From contig NZ_JABFCZ010000010.1 in the NCBI RefSeq assembly GCF_014692675.1, forward strand, positions 62,001 to 126,000: 64,000 nt of DNA, given 5' to 3'. Below, piece by piece: positions 8,101 to 16,688 of the stretch. Every line of letters starts with the position of its first letter. Position 1 is the stretch's first letter. This DNA comes from Roseibium aggregatum. GTDB taxonomy: Bacteria; Pseudomonadota; Alphaproteobacteria; Rhizobiales; Stappiaceae. The position numbers and the translations under genes were made by a program. A model generated the notes under the pieces. The model saw nothing but the letters and a program-made list of their open reading frames with translations. It had not been told where the DNA came from and did no database searches.

Positions 8101-11100
8101 TCTGCAGGACAGCGACTGGTCGCTGAATGCCCGCGGTCATTTCGTGACACCGTCGGAGACCGACCATACGCCCTGGCTGCCGGCAGGCGAACAGGAAACC
8201 TCCCGGCTGGATCACGACGCGCTTTACACGATCACCCGGTCCTTCGGCCTGGAATACGGCCCGGTTTTCCGGCGCGCCGACCATGTTATTACCCATGACG
8301 AACGCTCCGCGACCGTCTACCTGCGCCCGCAGGACGACTGCCTTGCGCAGACCGAGTTGTCCCTTTGCCCGACGCTGGTGGATTCCGGCTTCCACGGCCT
8401 TTTCGCCCTGCTGCAATCGGTTTCCGGCGTTCCGGAAAAGACCAGCTTCCTGCCGATCCGCATCGGCAGCCTGCGGCTTTTGCAGCCGGAAGTGAAGCCG
8501 GAAGCGGTCCGCATCAAGGTGACCAAGGCCTCGCCGCGCTCCATCGAGGCGACCTTCGAATATATCGACGCCAACGACGAAGTGATCGCCCGCCTGGCTC
8601 GAACCCGGTTCCGCGCCGTCAAGCTCGGCCGGGAAACGCGCCCGAACGAACTCATTTACAGGCAGCTTGCCACGCTGCTGCCGGATGCCGATCGCAAGGC
8701 CCCGACCGAAGCCGTTCTCCCGAACGGGTTCGCGGCCTTTGCCGGCGATATCGGCGTCGCGGCCGACGAAGCGCCGGAACTGGAAGATTCCGTGCTTCTC
8801 ATCGAGGCCATGGGGCGGACGATTGCCCATGAGACGCTTTGGAACTTCGCAGAAAACGGCAAGTTCGACCTGACGGCCCTGATCGGGACGGACAAGATCC
8901 ACGAGACGGCGCGCCCGCTCGTTCATTCCCTGCTGGGCTGGCTTGAGGAAAGCGGACTTGCCGGAGAAGCCGAGGGCGGCTGGCAGTTGTCTGACCCGGC
9001 AGATGGACCGGATACGTCCCTGCTGATGCAGACGATCGCGCTGGAAGGCGCGCGCCATATTGCCGAAGCATCGCTTCTCGCACGCCTCTACACCGGGCTT
9101 GCCGATGTCCTTCGGGACGGTCTGCCCGCTTCGGCCGGGGATCTTTATGCCGGCGGGCTTTACGACGCCTATCTGACCGCCTCCCCGGCGGCAACGGCCA
9201 TTTCCGGCGCCCTGAAGGCCGCAATCCTGGGACTGGTGGCCAACTGGCCGGAAGACCGGGCCCTGCGCTGCCTCGTCGTCGGCGCCTCCGCGCACGACGT
9301 CATCCAGTCGCTCGATCGCCAGCTCGATCCGCGCCGGATGTCCGTCGCGGTTACGGATCCGTCGGACAGTCATCTCGGCCGTGCAGCACGGCTTTGGACC
9401 GGAAGCACGTCGACACAGTTCCACGAATTCGAAGACGACACGCTTGCAAAGCAGGCGCCGTTCGACCTCATCGTCTTCGGCGCATCTATGGCCGAACTGC
9501 GGGAAGGCCAGCTTTCGAAGATCGCCGACATGGCGGTGGAAGACGCCCTGCTTGTGGCTGCCGAACATCTTGCCGCTCCGCTTACGGATCTGATCCGCGG
9601 CATCGGGCAGGACTGGTGGCAGGACGGAGACAGCGACATTGCGCTGTCGCGCCTGAACGAGGACTGGAGCGAAATCCTCACTCAGGCCGGTTTCGGACAG
9701 ATCGAAACGGCAACGCTGAACAGCACCGTTGCCGAAGGCGATCTGATTGCCGCCCGTGCCGGCGCCAAGGCGGAGCAGGCTGCAGAAGAAGCAGACGGCG
9801 AAGAAGCACCGGTTGCTGTCGAAACCCGGCATTTCCTTCTGTTCACGGATGAGGAAGGCCCTGCCCGCAAGCTGGCAGACGGCCTGTCCGTCTGCCTCAA
9901 CCGGGACCAGGTCGCAACCACCCTGCTGATCGCCGGCCAGGAAACGAAAGAGGTTTCCGAAGGCATCTGGATGATCGATGTCGATGGCGAGAGCGGCGTC
10001 CTGAAGCAGCTGCTTGGCAAGGCAAGCGGGCGTCTGGTTCATCTTCAGGGCGGATATGCCGACAAGGCGGATGCCCTCAATGTCGTCGACAAGCGCACAT
10101 GGTCGCTGACGCGGATCCTGAATACGCTCGGCGCCGATGACGGTGAGATCGTCATCGTTGCCCCCGGTGGCGCACAGGACCTCGCAGGCGGCGTCGCCCA
10201 TTGCCCGGATCAGGCCGGAACCTGGGCCTATGGCCGTGTGGCGATGAATGAGTTCCCCCAGGCGAATGTCCGCCTGATCGACCTGTCGCCGACGCTGGAA
10301 CCGGGCATTGCCGCATCACGGCTTGCCGAGGAACTGCTGCGCGACGGCGAAGAGCGGGAAGTCGTTCTGGACGGCCGGAACCGGTCCGGCCTCAGGATCC
10401 TTCAGGGCGGCGTGCTTCCCGAACAGACGGTTTCCGGCGGCGCCCGCCCCGGAATGCGGCTGGAAATCCTGCGCCAGGGCGCACTGGACCAGTTGTCATG
10501 GCAGGCGCTCGACCGGGCCGACCCTCAAGGATCGGACGTCGAGATCGCCGTTGAAGCCAGCGGCCTGAATTTCCGCGATGTGATGTGGGCCCTCGGCCTG
10601 TTGCCGGAAGAGGCGCTGGAAGACGGTTTTGCCGGACCGACGCTCGGCATGGAATGCTGCGGCACCGTCGTTGCCTGCGGCCCGGGTGTGACCCGCTTCC
10701 GTCCCGGCGACCGGGTCATCACGTTCGCGCCGGCCTGTTTCGCAAGCCATGTGACGGTGGACGAAAGCGGCTGCGCACCGATGCCGTCCACGGTCTCTCC
10801 TGAGGAAGCGGCAACCATCCCGGTGACCTTCCTCACCGCCTATTACGCCCTGGTCCATCTGGCCCGTCTCGCTGAAGGCGAAACGGTCCTGATCCACGGC
10901 GGCGCCGGCGGTGTCGGCCTGGCCGCTCTGCAGATCGCGAAGTGGCGCGGGGCGAGGATCATCACCACCGCCGGCTCTCCGGAAAAGCGCAACGTCCTGA
11001 AGCTGCTCGGGGCCGATGTCGTGCTCGATTCTCGCAGCCTCTCCTTCGTCGACGCGGTCATGAAGGAAACCGACGGTGAAGGCGTCGATGTGGTCCTGAA

Positions 11101-12712
11101 CTCGCTCTTCGGCGAGGCCATGGAACGCAGCATCGACGTGTTGAAGCCCTTCGGCCGGTTCCTGGAACTGGGCAAGCGGGATTATTACGGCAACACGCGG
11201 ATCGGTCTCCGGCCGTTCCGCCAGAACCTGACCTATTTCGGCATTGACGCCGACCAGCTTCTGACCCGCCAGCCGCAGCTCGCAGTCGAGCTGTTCACCA
11301 AGCTGGTAGAGCTATTCGAGAGCCGGACGCTTTCGCCCCTGCCCTACCGGGTGTTCGAGGCGGACCAGGTGGTCGACGCCTTCCGCCTGATGCAGCAGGC
11401 CGGCCATATCGGCAAGATCGTCCTGCGGCCGCCGGAAGTGCCTGAAAACCTGCCGGAAACGCCGCATCTGACCTTCAAGGACGGCGCGGTCTACGTGATT
11501 GCCGGCGGCTTCGGCGGCTTCGGCGTGGAACTGCTCAACCGGCTTGCCGACAAGGGCGCGAAGCACCTGGCGGTGCTCAGCCGCCGCGGCGGCGACTCCG
11601 ACGATGCGCGGCAGGCCATCGAGGTGCTTGAGAAGCGGGGCGTTTCGGTTTCCGCCCATGCCTGCGACATCACCGATGAAGCGACTATGGAATCGGCGCT
11701 GGAAGAGATCCGTTCTTCCGGACATCCGATCTGCGGCGTGTTCCATACGGCAATGGTGCTGAACGACGTCCTGATCGCAAATCTGGAGCATGACGGACTG
11801 ACCCGCGTGCTCGCGCCCAAGGTCCGTGGCGCGGAACTGCTGGACCGGCTGACCAAGGACGATCCGCTCGACCACTTCGTGCTCTATTCGTCTGCGACGA
11901 CCCTGGTCGGCAACCCGGGACAGGCCAACTATGTGGCGGCCAACGGCTACCTGGAAGCGCTTGCGCGCAAGCGCCGCGCGGAAGGCCGCCCTGCCCTCAC
12001 GGTTGCCTGGGGCGCCATCTCCGATGCGGGCTATCTCGCCCGCAACGAGGACGTCAACGAGATGCTCTCGCGCAAACTCGGCCGCCATGCCCTGACCGCC
12101 CGCGAAGCGCTCGACGGCCTGATGTCGCTGATGGCCCTGCCCCAGCAGGACCTGGAAACCGCAGCGGTCGGCTATGCCCGCATCGACTGGCAGTCGGCCC
12201 GCAAGGACCTTGCCCTGCTCGGCACCCCGCTGATCCAGCTTCTGGGTCTTGGCGACGGAGATGACGGCAGTGGCGCGGAAGGCGCCATCGATCTGCATGC
12301 CCTGCTCGACGGCATGGACAAGACGACGGCAGCCCAGACCGTTGCCAAGCTGCTCGCAGCGGAAATCGGCAAGATCCTCAGGATTTCGCCGGATGAAATC
12401 GATGCGCACAAGCCGCTGTCGGATATCGGCATGGATTCGCTGATGGCGCTGGAATTGCGCATGAGCGCGGAACGCCAGCTTGGCATCGACATTCCGCTGA
12501 TGTCGCTTGCCAACGGCGCAACGCTGATCGATCTTTCCAGCCGCGTTGCCAACCGTGTGCTGGGCGAGGAAGGCGACGACCGCTACTCCGCGGACTCCCA
12601 GCAGCTTGCGAGCCAGCACATGACCGACAACGAACGCACGGAAACGGAAGACCTTTCGGACGTCGCAGCGCAACTGGAAAACAAGAGCCGCGAACTGGGA
12701 TCATTCCTATGA
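5120..12712 (+). CDS. rkpA: Iterative reducing type I polyketide/fatty acid synthase, RkpA-like (capsule locus)
   Basis: A 2,530-residue single-module megasynthase starting at GTG behind GAAGG. Domains in order are: ketosynthase (residues ~5-430; active Cys ~175 in DTACSSS, His ~310 in EAHGTGT, His ~347 in NVGHLEP); acyltransferase (~510-830; Ser ~620 in GHSVGE, YPFHS resembling the malonyl-type motif); dehydratase (~870-1170; His ~924, Asp ~1086). A degenerate methyltransferase-like region (~1330-1540) has no SAM glycine motif and is followed by a structural reductase half. Then come enoyl reductase (~1780-2110; GGAGGVG), ketoreductase (~2123-2320; GGFGGFG, catalytic YxxxN in NYVAANG) and carrier protein (Ser ~2438 in GMDSLMAL). 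There is no thioesterase. RkpA of Sinorhizobium meliloti, needed for K-antigen capsule, is the closest family I know. It overlaps the downstream oxoamine synthase by 4 nt (ATGA). Confidence 0.9.
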   Translation: MASLHSNIDIVGYASRLPGANTSEDFWALLRDGKCAVTSVSNDRWPLARFGHPDKSVSGKTYTWAAGQLDDVWGFDPSFFGISPREALQIDPQQRLLLQLVWEALEHANIPPSELAGTTTGVYVGASSLDYHHRFIGDPATADMQFMTGNTLSIVSNRISYIYDLRGPSFTVDTACSSSLVALHEAISAIESGQIDTAIVCGVSLLLSPFAFIGFSRATMLSPTGLCQAFDANGDGYVRSEGGVAIVLRSKRAKVLNGARSHAKILASGINADGRTVGLSLPSPYAQADLLREMYDGLGIDPNALAFVEAHGTGTRVGDPAEADALGKVIGQKRSEVLPIGSVKTNVGHLEPVSGLVGLVKSLLALKHDTLPKSLHFNAPNPDIPFEELNLKVASEQVALARSDKPRLAGINSFGFGGTNAHTVIADGDPEPVADDAVSPGAPLVLSARSKDALKELATRYRDRLKDADSEDAARVTVSAAHARDLLAQRLVICGDSPESRLASLEAFIAEEDTPEAIAGEALKPKEKIGFVFSGNGSQWAGMGQEAYQKDETFRLAFERVDKIFMGIGGWSLLTTLFAEDLENDIERAEISQPLLFAIQVALVEALRSRGIEAEGACGHSVGEVAAAWCCGALTLEQAVKVIHARSSEQEVVRDLGSMAALLLPADKALAAMEESGLPRLELAAINSPRSVTISGDTESLDAFAKFARKKKWALRRLNLAYPFHSALVDPIREPLLTALTGITPQEPALPFYSTVEPEAQGLTLDSDYWWRNVRQPVKFADAISKMSEDGFGVLVEIGPKAVLGTYMNDVLRSDGKKATVLASLEQPGKNSAPVQNPVAKVASGVVAHGGKVDLSRFVAPRPDALTALPGYPWQNSPYMPDPTSERVDFMFGRTWPLLGYRLRQDVAEWFNHVDAVAIPWLADHKVEESVVFPAAGYTEMVLRAALNWTKSDTVEIRDLDILRPLVIDSGETWETEVRISPDDRVVEIYSRPRLQDSDWSLNARGHFVTPSETDHTPWLPAGEQETSRLDHDALYTITRSFGLEYGPVFRRADHVITHDERSATVYLRPQDDCLAQTELSLCPTLVDSGFHGLFALLQSVSGVPEKTSFLPIRIGSLRLLQPEVKPEAVRIKVTKASPRSIEATFEYIDANDEVIARLARTRFRAVKLGRETRPNELIYRQLATLLPDADRKAPTEAVLPNGFAAFAGDIGVAADEAPELEDSVLLIEAMGRTIAHETLWNFAENGKFDLTALIGTDKIHETARPLVHSLLGWLEESGLAGEAEGGWQLSDPADGPDTSLLMQTIALEGARHIAEASLLARLYTGLADVLRDGLPASAGDLYAGGLYDAYLTASPAATAISGALKAAILGLVANWPEDRALRCLVVGASAHDVIQSLDRQLDPRRMSVAVTDPSDSHLGRAARLWTGSTSTQFHEFEDDTLAKQAPFDLIVFGASMAELREGQLSKIADMAVEDALLVAAEHLAAPLTDLIRGIGQDWWQDGDSDIALSRLNEDWSEILTQAGFGQIETATLNSTVAEGDLIAARAGAKAEQAAEEADGEEAPVAVETRHFLLFTDEEGPARKLADGLSVCLNRDQVATTLLIAGQETKEVSEGIWMIDVDGESGVLKQLLGKASGRLVHLQGGYADKADALNVVDKRTWSLTRILNTLGADDGEIVIVAPGGAQDLAGGVAHCPDQAGTWAYGRVAMNEFPQANVRLIDLSPTLEPGIAASRLAEELLRDGEEREVVLDGRNRSGLRILQGGVLPEQTVSGGARPGMRLEILRQGALDQLSWQALDRADPQGSDVEIAVEASGLNFRDVMWALGLLPEEALEDGFAGPTLGMECCGTVVACGPGVTRFRPGDRVITFAPACFASHVTVDESGCAPMPSTVSPEEAATIPVTFLTAYYALVHLARLAEGETVLIHGGAGGVGLAALQIAKWRGARIITTAGSPEKRNVLKLLGADVVLDSRSLSFVDAVMKETDGEGVDVVLNSLFGEAMERSIDVLKPFGRFLELGKRDYYGNTRIGLRPFRQNLTYFGIDADQLLTRQPQLAVELFTKLVELFESRTLSPLPYRVFEADQVVDAFRLMQQAGHIGKIVLRPPEVPENLPETPHLTFKDGAVYVIAGGFGGFGVELLNRLADKGAKHLAVLSRRGGDSDDARQAIEVLEKRGVSVSAHACDITDEATMESALEEIRSSGHPICGVFHTAMVLNDVLIANLEHDGLTRVLAPKVRGAELLDRLTKDDPLDHFVLYSSATTLVGNPGQANYVAANGYLEALARKRRAEGRPALTVAWGAISDAGYLARNEDVNEMLSRKLGRHALTAREALDGLMSLMALPQQDLETAAVGYARIDWQSARKDLALLGTPLIQLLGLGDGDDGSGAEGAIDLHALLDGMDKTTAAQTVAKLLAAEIGKILRISPDEIDAHKPLSDIGMDSLMALELRMSAERQLGIDIPLMSLANGATLIDLSSRVANRVLGEEGDDRYSADSQQLASQHMTDNERTETEDLSDVAAQLENKSRELGSFL

Positions 12713-14082
12713 CCGGACCAAAGGGATTGGGCGCGGATGAGCGCGCCAAACTGATGGACAGCGTCCGTGCCGGGCGCCGCTCGGTACGTGACAAGCGGCC
12801 CTCGTCGACCTCGGAGAAACCCGAAGCGCCGAAGAGAAAAGCTTTCGATTTCAAGACCCTGCCGCAGATCAAGCAGTTGCAGATGCAGCGTGCGGCGGCC
12901 GACATGATGGGGATCGAAAACCCCTTCTTCCGGCCGCATGACGGGCTGGCGACGGGCACGACGGAAATCGGCGGCAAGACCCACGACAATTTCGCTTCCT
13001 ACAACTATCTCGGCCTCAACGGCCACAGGGAAGTCAACCAGGCCGCCAAGGAGGCGATCGACACCTTCGGCACCAGCGTTTCGGCAAGCCGCATCGTTGC
13101 CGGGGAGCGTCCGCTGCATGGCGAGCTGGAGCAGGCGCTTGCGCGCGTGCACGGCGTTGAATCCTCCATCGTCATGGTGAGCGGCCATGCGACCAACGTG
13201 ACCACCATCGGCCATCTGATGCACAAGGGCGATCTCATCCTGACGGATTCCCTGGTGCATAATTCGATTGCCGAAGGTGCAAGGCTGTCCGGGGCGACCC
13301 GGATCAACTTCCCTCATGACGATCTGAACGCACTGGAAAAGCTGCTTTCTGAAAACCGGCACAAGTTCGACAATGTGCTGATCATCGTCGAAGGCCTCTA
13401 TTCCATGGACGGGGATTTCCCGGACCTGAAGCGGCTTGTCGCCCTCAAGCAGTCCTATGACGCCTGGCTGATGGTCGACGAAGCCCATTCCATCGGCGTC
13501 CTCGGCAAGACCGGTCACGGCATTGCCGAACACTTCGGCATCGACCCCAGAGAAGTCGAAATGTGGATGGGGACGCTGTCAAAGACGTTCTCCTCCTGCG
13601 GCGGCTACATCGCCGGCTCCAAGGCCCTGTGCGATTACCTCAAGGTGTCCGCGCCGGGCTTCGTCTTTTCCGTCGGCCTGTCGCCCGCACTGACTGCATC
13701 GGCGATCGCCTCCATCCAGGTCATGGAACGGGAGCCGGAACGGGTCGGAAAGCTTCAGGAAAACGGCCAATACTTCCTGAAAAAGGCACGCGAAGCCGGC
13801 CTCGATACCGGGCCGAGCGCCGGTTATTCGGTGGTGCCGGTCATTGTCGGCGATTCCGTCGGCGCCGCGGTCCTGTCGAACCGGCTTCTGGAACGTGGCG
13901 TCAACGCACTCCCGATCATCTTCCCCGCGGTTCCGGAAAAATCGGCCCGCATCCGCTTCTTCATCACCAGCGAGCACACGAAAGAGCAGATCGACCGCGC
14001 CATCGAGATCACGGTCGAGGAGCTTGCCAGGCTGAAGAATGACGGTTCGGCGGTCGACCGGCTGATCAAGGCAACGCGATAG
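12709..14082 (+). CDS. rkpG: Alpha-oxoamine synthase (KBL/AONS/SPT fold), RkpG-like
   Basis: A 457-residue PLP enzyme of the alpha-oxoamine synthase family, which condenses an acyl thioester with an amino acid under decarboxylation to give an alpha-amino ketone. Visible marks are SASRIVAGERPLHGELE, the aspartate in MVDEAHSIGVLG, and the PLP lysine in GTLSKTFSSCGGYI. It has an N-terminal extension of about 60 charged residues not present in the shorter biotin enzyme BioF. Its ATG overlaps the polyketide synthase stop by 4 nt, and that synthase lacks a thioesterase. The enzyme probably releases the finished acyl chain from the carrier protein, as fungal Fum8-type and bacterial PKS-linked homologues do. 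Which amino acid it uses (serine, glycine or alanine) cannot be read from sequence. It matches RkpG of rhizobial capsule loci. Confidence 0.88.
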   Translation: MTGPKGLGADERAKLMDSVRAGRRSVRDKRPSSTSEKPEAPKRKAFDFKTLPQIKQLQMQRAAADMMGIENPFFRPHDGLATGTTEIGGKTHDNFASYNYLGLNGHREVNQAAKEAIDTFGTSVSASRIVAGERPLHGELEQALARVHGVESSIVMVSGHATNVTTIGHLMHKGDLILTDSLVHNSIAEGARLSGATRINFPHDDLNALEKLLSENRHKFDNVLIIVEGLYSMDGDFPDLKRLVALKQSYDAWLMVDEAHSIGVLGKTGHGIAEHFGIDPREVEMWMGTLSKTFSSCGGYIAGSKALCDYLKVSAPGFVFSVGLSPALTASAIASIQVMEREPERVGKLQENGQYFLKKAREAGLDTGPSAGYSVVPVIVGDSVGAAVLSNRLLERGVNALPIIFPAVPEKSARIRFFITSEHTKEQIDRAIEITVEELARLKNDGSAVDRLIKATR

Positions 14083-14099
14083 GGTCCACTGGCCGAAGG

Positions 14100-14915
14100 T
14101 CAGCCGCCGTCTTTCCCGTTGCCGGAATACCTCGGATCTTCCTCGATATCGGCGGCAAAGCCACCCATGAAGAGATCGGAAATCCGTGCCGGCAGCAGGT
14201 TCTGCAGCCGGATGCCCGTCGCCAGGATGAAGGGGAAGGCATAGAAAGCTTTTCGCTTCTCGATCGCCCGACGCATCTTGATCGCCGCCTTTTCCGCCGG
14301 CATCTCGAATGGTTTGGAGCCTTTGTGCCGGGCCGACATGGGCGACGTGACAAACCCCGGACAAATGATCGTCACGTCGACGCCGAAGGGCGCAAGCCAG
14401 CCGCGCAGGGAATGGCCATAGGCGATAACGGCGGCCTTTGTTGCACTGTAGCTCGGCATGTCGGGCAAGGCGCGCATGCCGGCAAGCGAGGCGACAAGAA
14501 CGATCTGTCCCCGCCCGCGCAGGCGCATCGGTTCCACGACGCCGGTCACCGTATTGACCGCGCCGCGGTAATTGATGTCGATCTGCCGGTCGGCCGCATG
14601 ATCGGCTTCCCGGCTGCGGCCCGGCCCCAGTCCCGCCGTCACGCCGGCGTTGGCGATCAGAAGGTCGACCGGATGCCTTCGATCCAGATCCTCCAGAAAC
14701 GCATGAAGGGCATCCCGGTCGCGGATATCGAGTGCGGCCGTTTCCGCCTCTGCCCCCCGCCCCCGAACCTCTTCGGCGAGCGCCTCAAGCTTCTCCCTGT
14801 CCCGCGCAATCAATGCCAACCGGCGCCCCGGGCGCGCCAGCTCTCGGGCAAGGGCCGTTCCGATGCCTCCGCTCGCACCGGTCAGGACAATCACTTCGGG
14901 ATCTCGCGCAGCCAT
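14100..14915 (-). CDS. rkpH: Short-chain dehydrogenase, RkpH / 3-ketosphinganine reductase-like
   Basis: A classical SDR with TGASGGIG for NAD(P)H near the N-terminus, NAG at the fourth strand, and the catalytic serine and YxxxK in SLAG...SYSATKAA. The C-terminal 50 residues are hydrophobic and aromatic (FYAFPFILATGIRLQNLLP), as in membrane-associated lipid ketoreductases such as 3-ketodihydrosphingosine reductase. I place the start at ATG 14915. A TTG six codons upstream is the alternative. It converges on the oxoamine synthase gene with 17 nt between the two stops. In context it should reduce the alpha-amino ketone made by that enzyme to an amino alcohol. That step is inference, the SDR fold is certain. 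Confidence 0.82.
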   Translation of the reverse strand: MAARDPEVIVLTGASGGIGTALARELARPGRRLALIARDREKLEALAEEVRGRGAEAETAALDIRDRDALHAFLEDLDRRHPVDLLIANAGVTAGLGPGRSREADHAADRQIDINYRGAVNTVTGVVEPMRLRGRGQIVLVASLAGMRALPDMPSYSATKAAVIAYGHSLRGWLAPFGVDVTIICPGFVTSPMSARHKGSKPFEMPAEKAAIKMRRAIEKRKAFYAFPFILATGIRLQNLLPARISDLFMGGFAADIEEDPRYSGNGKDGG

Positions 14916-14975
14916 GGTGGTCTTTTCTTTCAAGGGTCGTGCCGATGTTCCGGATAAAACACCGGATAGCAGGAA

Positions 14976-16688
14976 CTACAAGCCCAGTTTACGGCCAAGC
15001 CAGGACATCGGGTTCAGCATAGGCGAACGCGCAGGCCGCTGCATCTCCTGTTGCCGGGCGACAGCCCTGTCGATCAGGACTTCCGGCGGACACGGCAACA
15101 GGCTCACCGGATCGGTACAGCGGGCGTAAACGGCCAGGGCCAGGTAGACGAGTTCGGCAAGGGTTCTACGGGTCGTGCGTCTCGGAAAAACCGATAGATC
15201 CTCGGTCAGGCCCCAACCGGCGTAAAACGGCAGGCCATGGACGGTGACAGGCACGCCCAGCAAAAGCGCGGCAAATCCCGTCGGCGCCGAAAATGTCTCC
15301 ACCGCATCACACTGCGCGACCAGGTCGGAGATATCGGCCTTTTTTTCAACGAGATCGGCGTAACGGCGCGCTTCCCGGGTTGAGGCCCGGTCTGCTTCCA
15401 GGTCGGTGTGCGGCTTGAAGATGATAAAGGCATCCGGGTTTCTTTCCCGAGCTCGCCGCAACAAATGCAGATTGCGTTCCGAGGTGGCGGCGGCGGCCTC
15501 ATCAACCCGTCCGGCTTCGCCGGGCACCAATACTGTTTGCCGGCCTTTCGGGATTGCGATCGCCCGTGATTTATCCGGACCGTCTTTCAAATCGTGGACC
15601 CGGGCGAGCCTGTCGAGAAGAGCAATCCCGCGGCTCATTTCCTCGGCGCTCAGTTCATAATTCTGAAGCAGCGCCTCCAGTCGGCTCGAACCAGCCGCAT
15701 CGTCATGCGGCCCCAGATCATCGGCCGTGAGCATGGCAGCCGGTGGGAGCACTGCCTCAAGACCGGTAAAGCACAGGAAGTCGTCATCCATGTGCAGCAG
15801 GTCGACACCTCTGTCGCGGCAGGCTTGCTCCAGTGAGCCCGCGCCCAGCCCGCCGGCAGACAGGATAACGCCGCCCTGCCGGGCCGCGGCGGCCAGAGCT
15901 TCGGCATCGTTGTCGTGCCAGGTCACCGGTCCACCGTCTCCGGCAAATGCAGCGGAGATAATCGGACGGCCGCCTGGTGCCACCCCGAAACAATGGACAG
16001 GCCGGTTGTTCTCCGCCCTGCGCGTTTCAATGAGACGCAAGATTTCCAACGCGCCAGACGCATCGATCACGCTCTGGCGGTAAGGCTCGAACCAGGCGGT
16101 GTTTTTCTGCAGGAGCGGACCGATCACACGGTCAAGCTCCAGTTGCGATCCGGCACAGGCCTCGGCGAGGACGCGCCAGAACCCATCCGGTTCGGCATCG
16201 GGAAGTCCGCCGGTCTCCATGAGGATCTGCAGCGCCCGGTTTTCGATGTCGGCTTCCTGTCGCCGCGGGCTGCGCCCATCGGCTGGCGGCAGGGCGCGCC
16301 ATTGCCCGAGGACCGACGTGTCTACGGTCCGCCCGGCCTGAAGGGCATCGGCGAGCAATGCCCGGATCGCCGCTTCGTCGGCGTGCCCGTAGCGTGACAG
16401 GATCGTCGCCTTGAGCATGACATAGGAAAACGAGGACGGTGTCGTCTTCGAATGGAACGGCAACGGACCCGGTATGACCAGGCAGAGAGACTTGCCGTTG
16501 GCCAACGCCTCGCGCCGCGCCGTGTCGAAAGCCTCCTGATTCAGGCCGGAGATCACGAAATCGGCCTCCCCGGCTGTCTTGGCCGGCGATACGCCCAGGC
16601 CCTCGGCAATCCGGCTGTCGAAGTCAGGACGTTCTCCGGAGACGATCAGGCCGTGCAAGGTCTGCTCCGCCGCCGTCTGCGCGTTCAA
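14976..16688 (-). CDS. Capsular polysaccharide glycosyltransferase, KpsC/RkpJ-like (mostly single module)
   Basis: A 570-residue protein whose C-terminal half matches the KpsC/KpsS/LipA-type capsule biosynthesis family of beta-Kdo transferases. Characteristic segments are FIIFKPHTDLE near residue 428 and PTGFAALLLGVPVTVHGLPF-YAGWGLTED near residues 470-500, the nucleotide-sugar site of this family. Typical KpsC proteins are about 670 residues and carry two such modules. Here the N-terminal 250 residues are only weakly similar, so one module looks complete and the other eroded or replaced. The gene overlaps the KpsS-like gene upstream by 4 nt. RkpJ of S. meliloti is the likely rhizobial counterpart. 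The protein should act at the inner face of the cytoplasmic membrane, building the linker between lipid anchor and capsule polymer. Confidence 0.82.
   Translation of the reverse strand: MNAQTAAEQTLHGLIVSGERPDFDSRIAEGLGVSPAKTAGEADFVISGLNQEAFDTARREALANGKSLCLVIPGPLPFHSKTTPSSFSYVMLKATILSRYGHADEAAIRALLADALQAGRTVDTSVLGQWRALPPADGRSPRRQEADIENRALQILMETGGLPDAEPDGFWRVLAEACAGSQLELDRVIGPLLQKNTAWFEPYRQSVIDASGALEILRLIETRRAENNRPVHCFGVAPGGRPIISAAFAGDGGPVTWHDNDAEALAAAARQGGVILSAGGLGAGSLEQACRDRGVDLLHMDDDFLCFTGLEAVLPPAAMLTADDLGPHDDAAGSSRLEALLQNYELSAEEMSRGIALLDRLARVHDLKDGPDKSRAIAIPKGRQTVLVPGEAGRVDEAAAATSERNLHLLRRARERNPDAFIIFKPHTDLEADRASTREARRYADLVEKKADISDLVAQCDAVETFSAPTGFAALLLGVPVTVHGLPFYAGWGLTEDLSVFPRRTTRRTLAELVYLALAVYARCTDPVSLLPCPPEVLIDRAVARQQEMQRPARSPMLNPMSWLGRKLGL

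Noticed and set aside
7202-10201. 999-codon minus-strand open frame inside the polyketide synthase
   Set aside because: The plus strand encodes AT, DH and reductase domains with intact motifs. The antisense frame is an effect of codon bias in GC-rich DNA.
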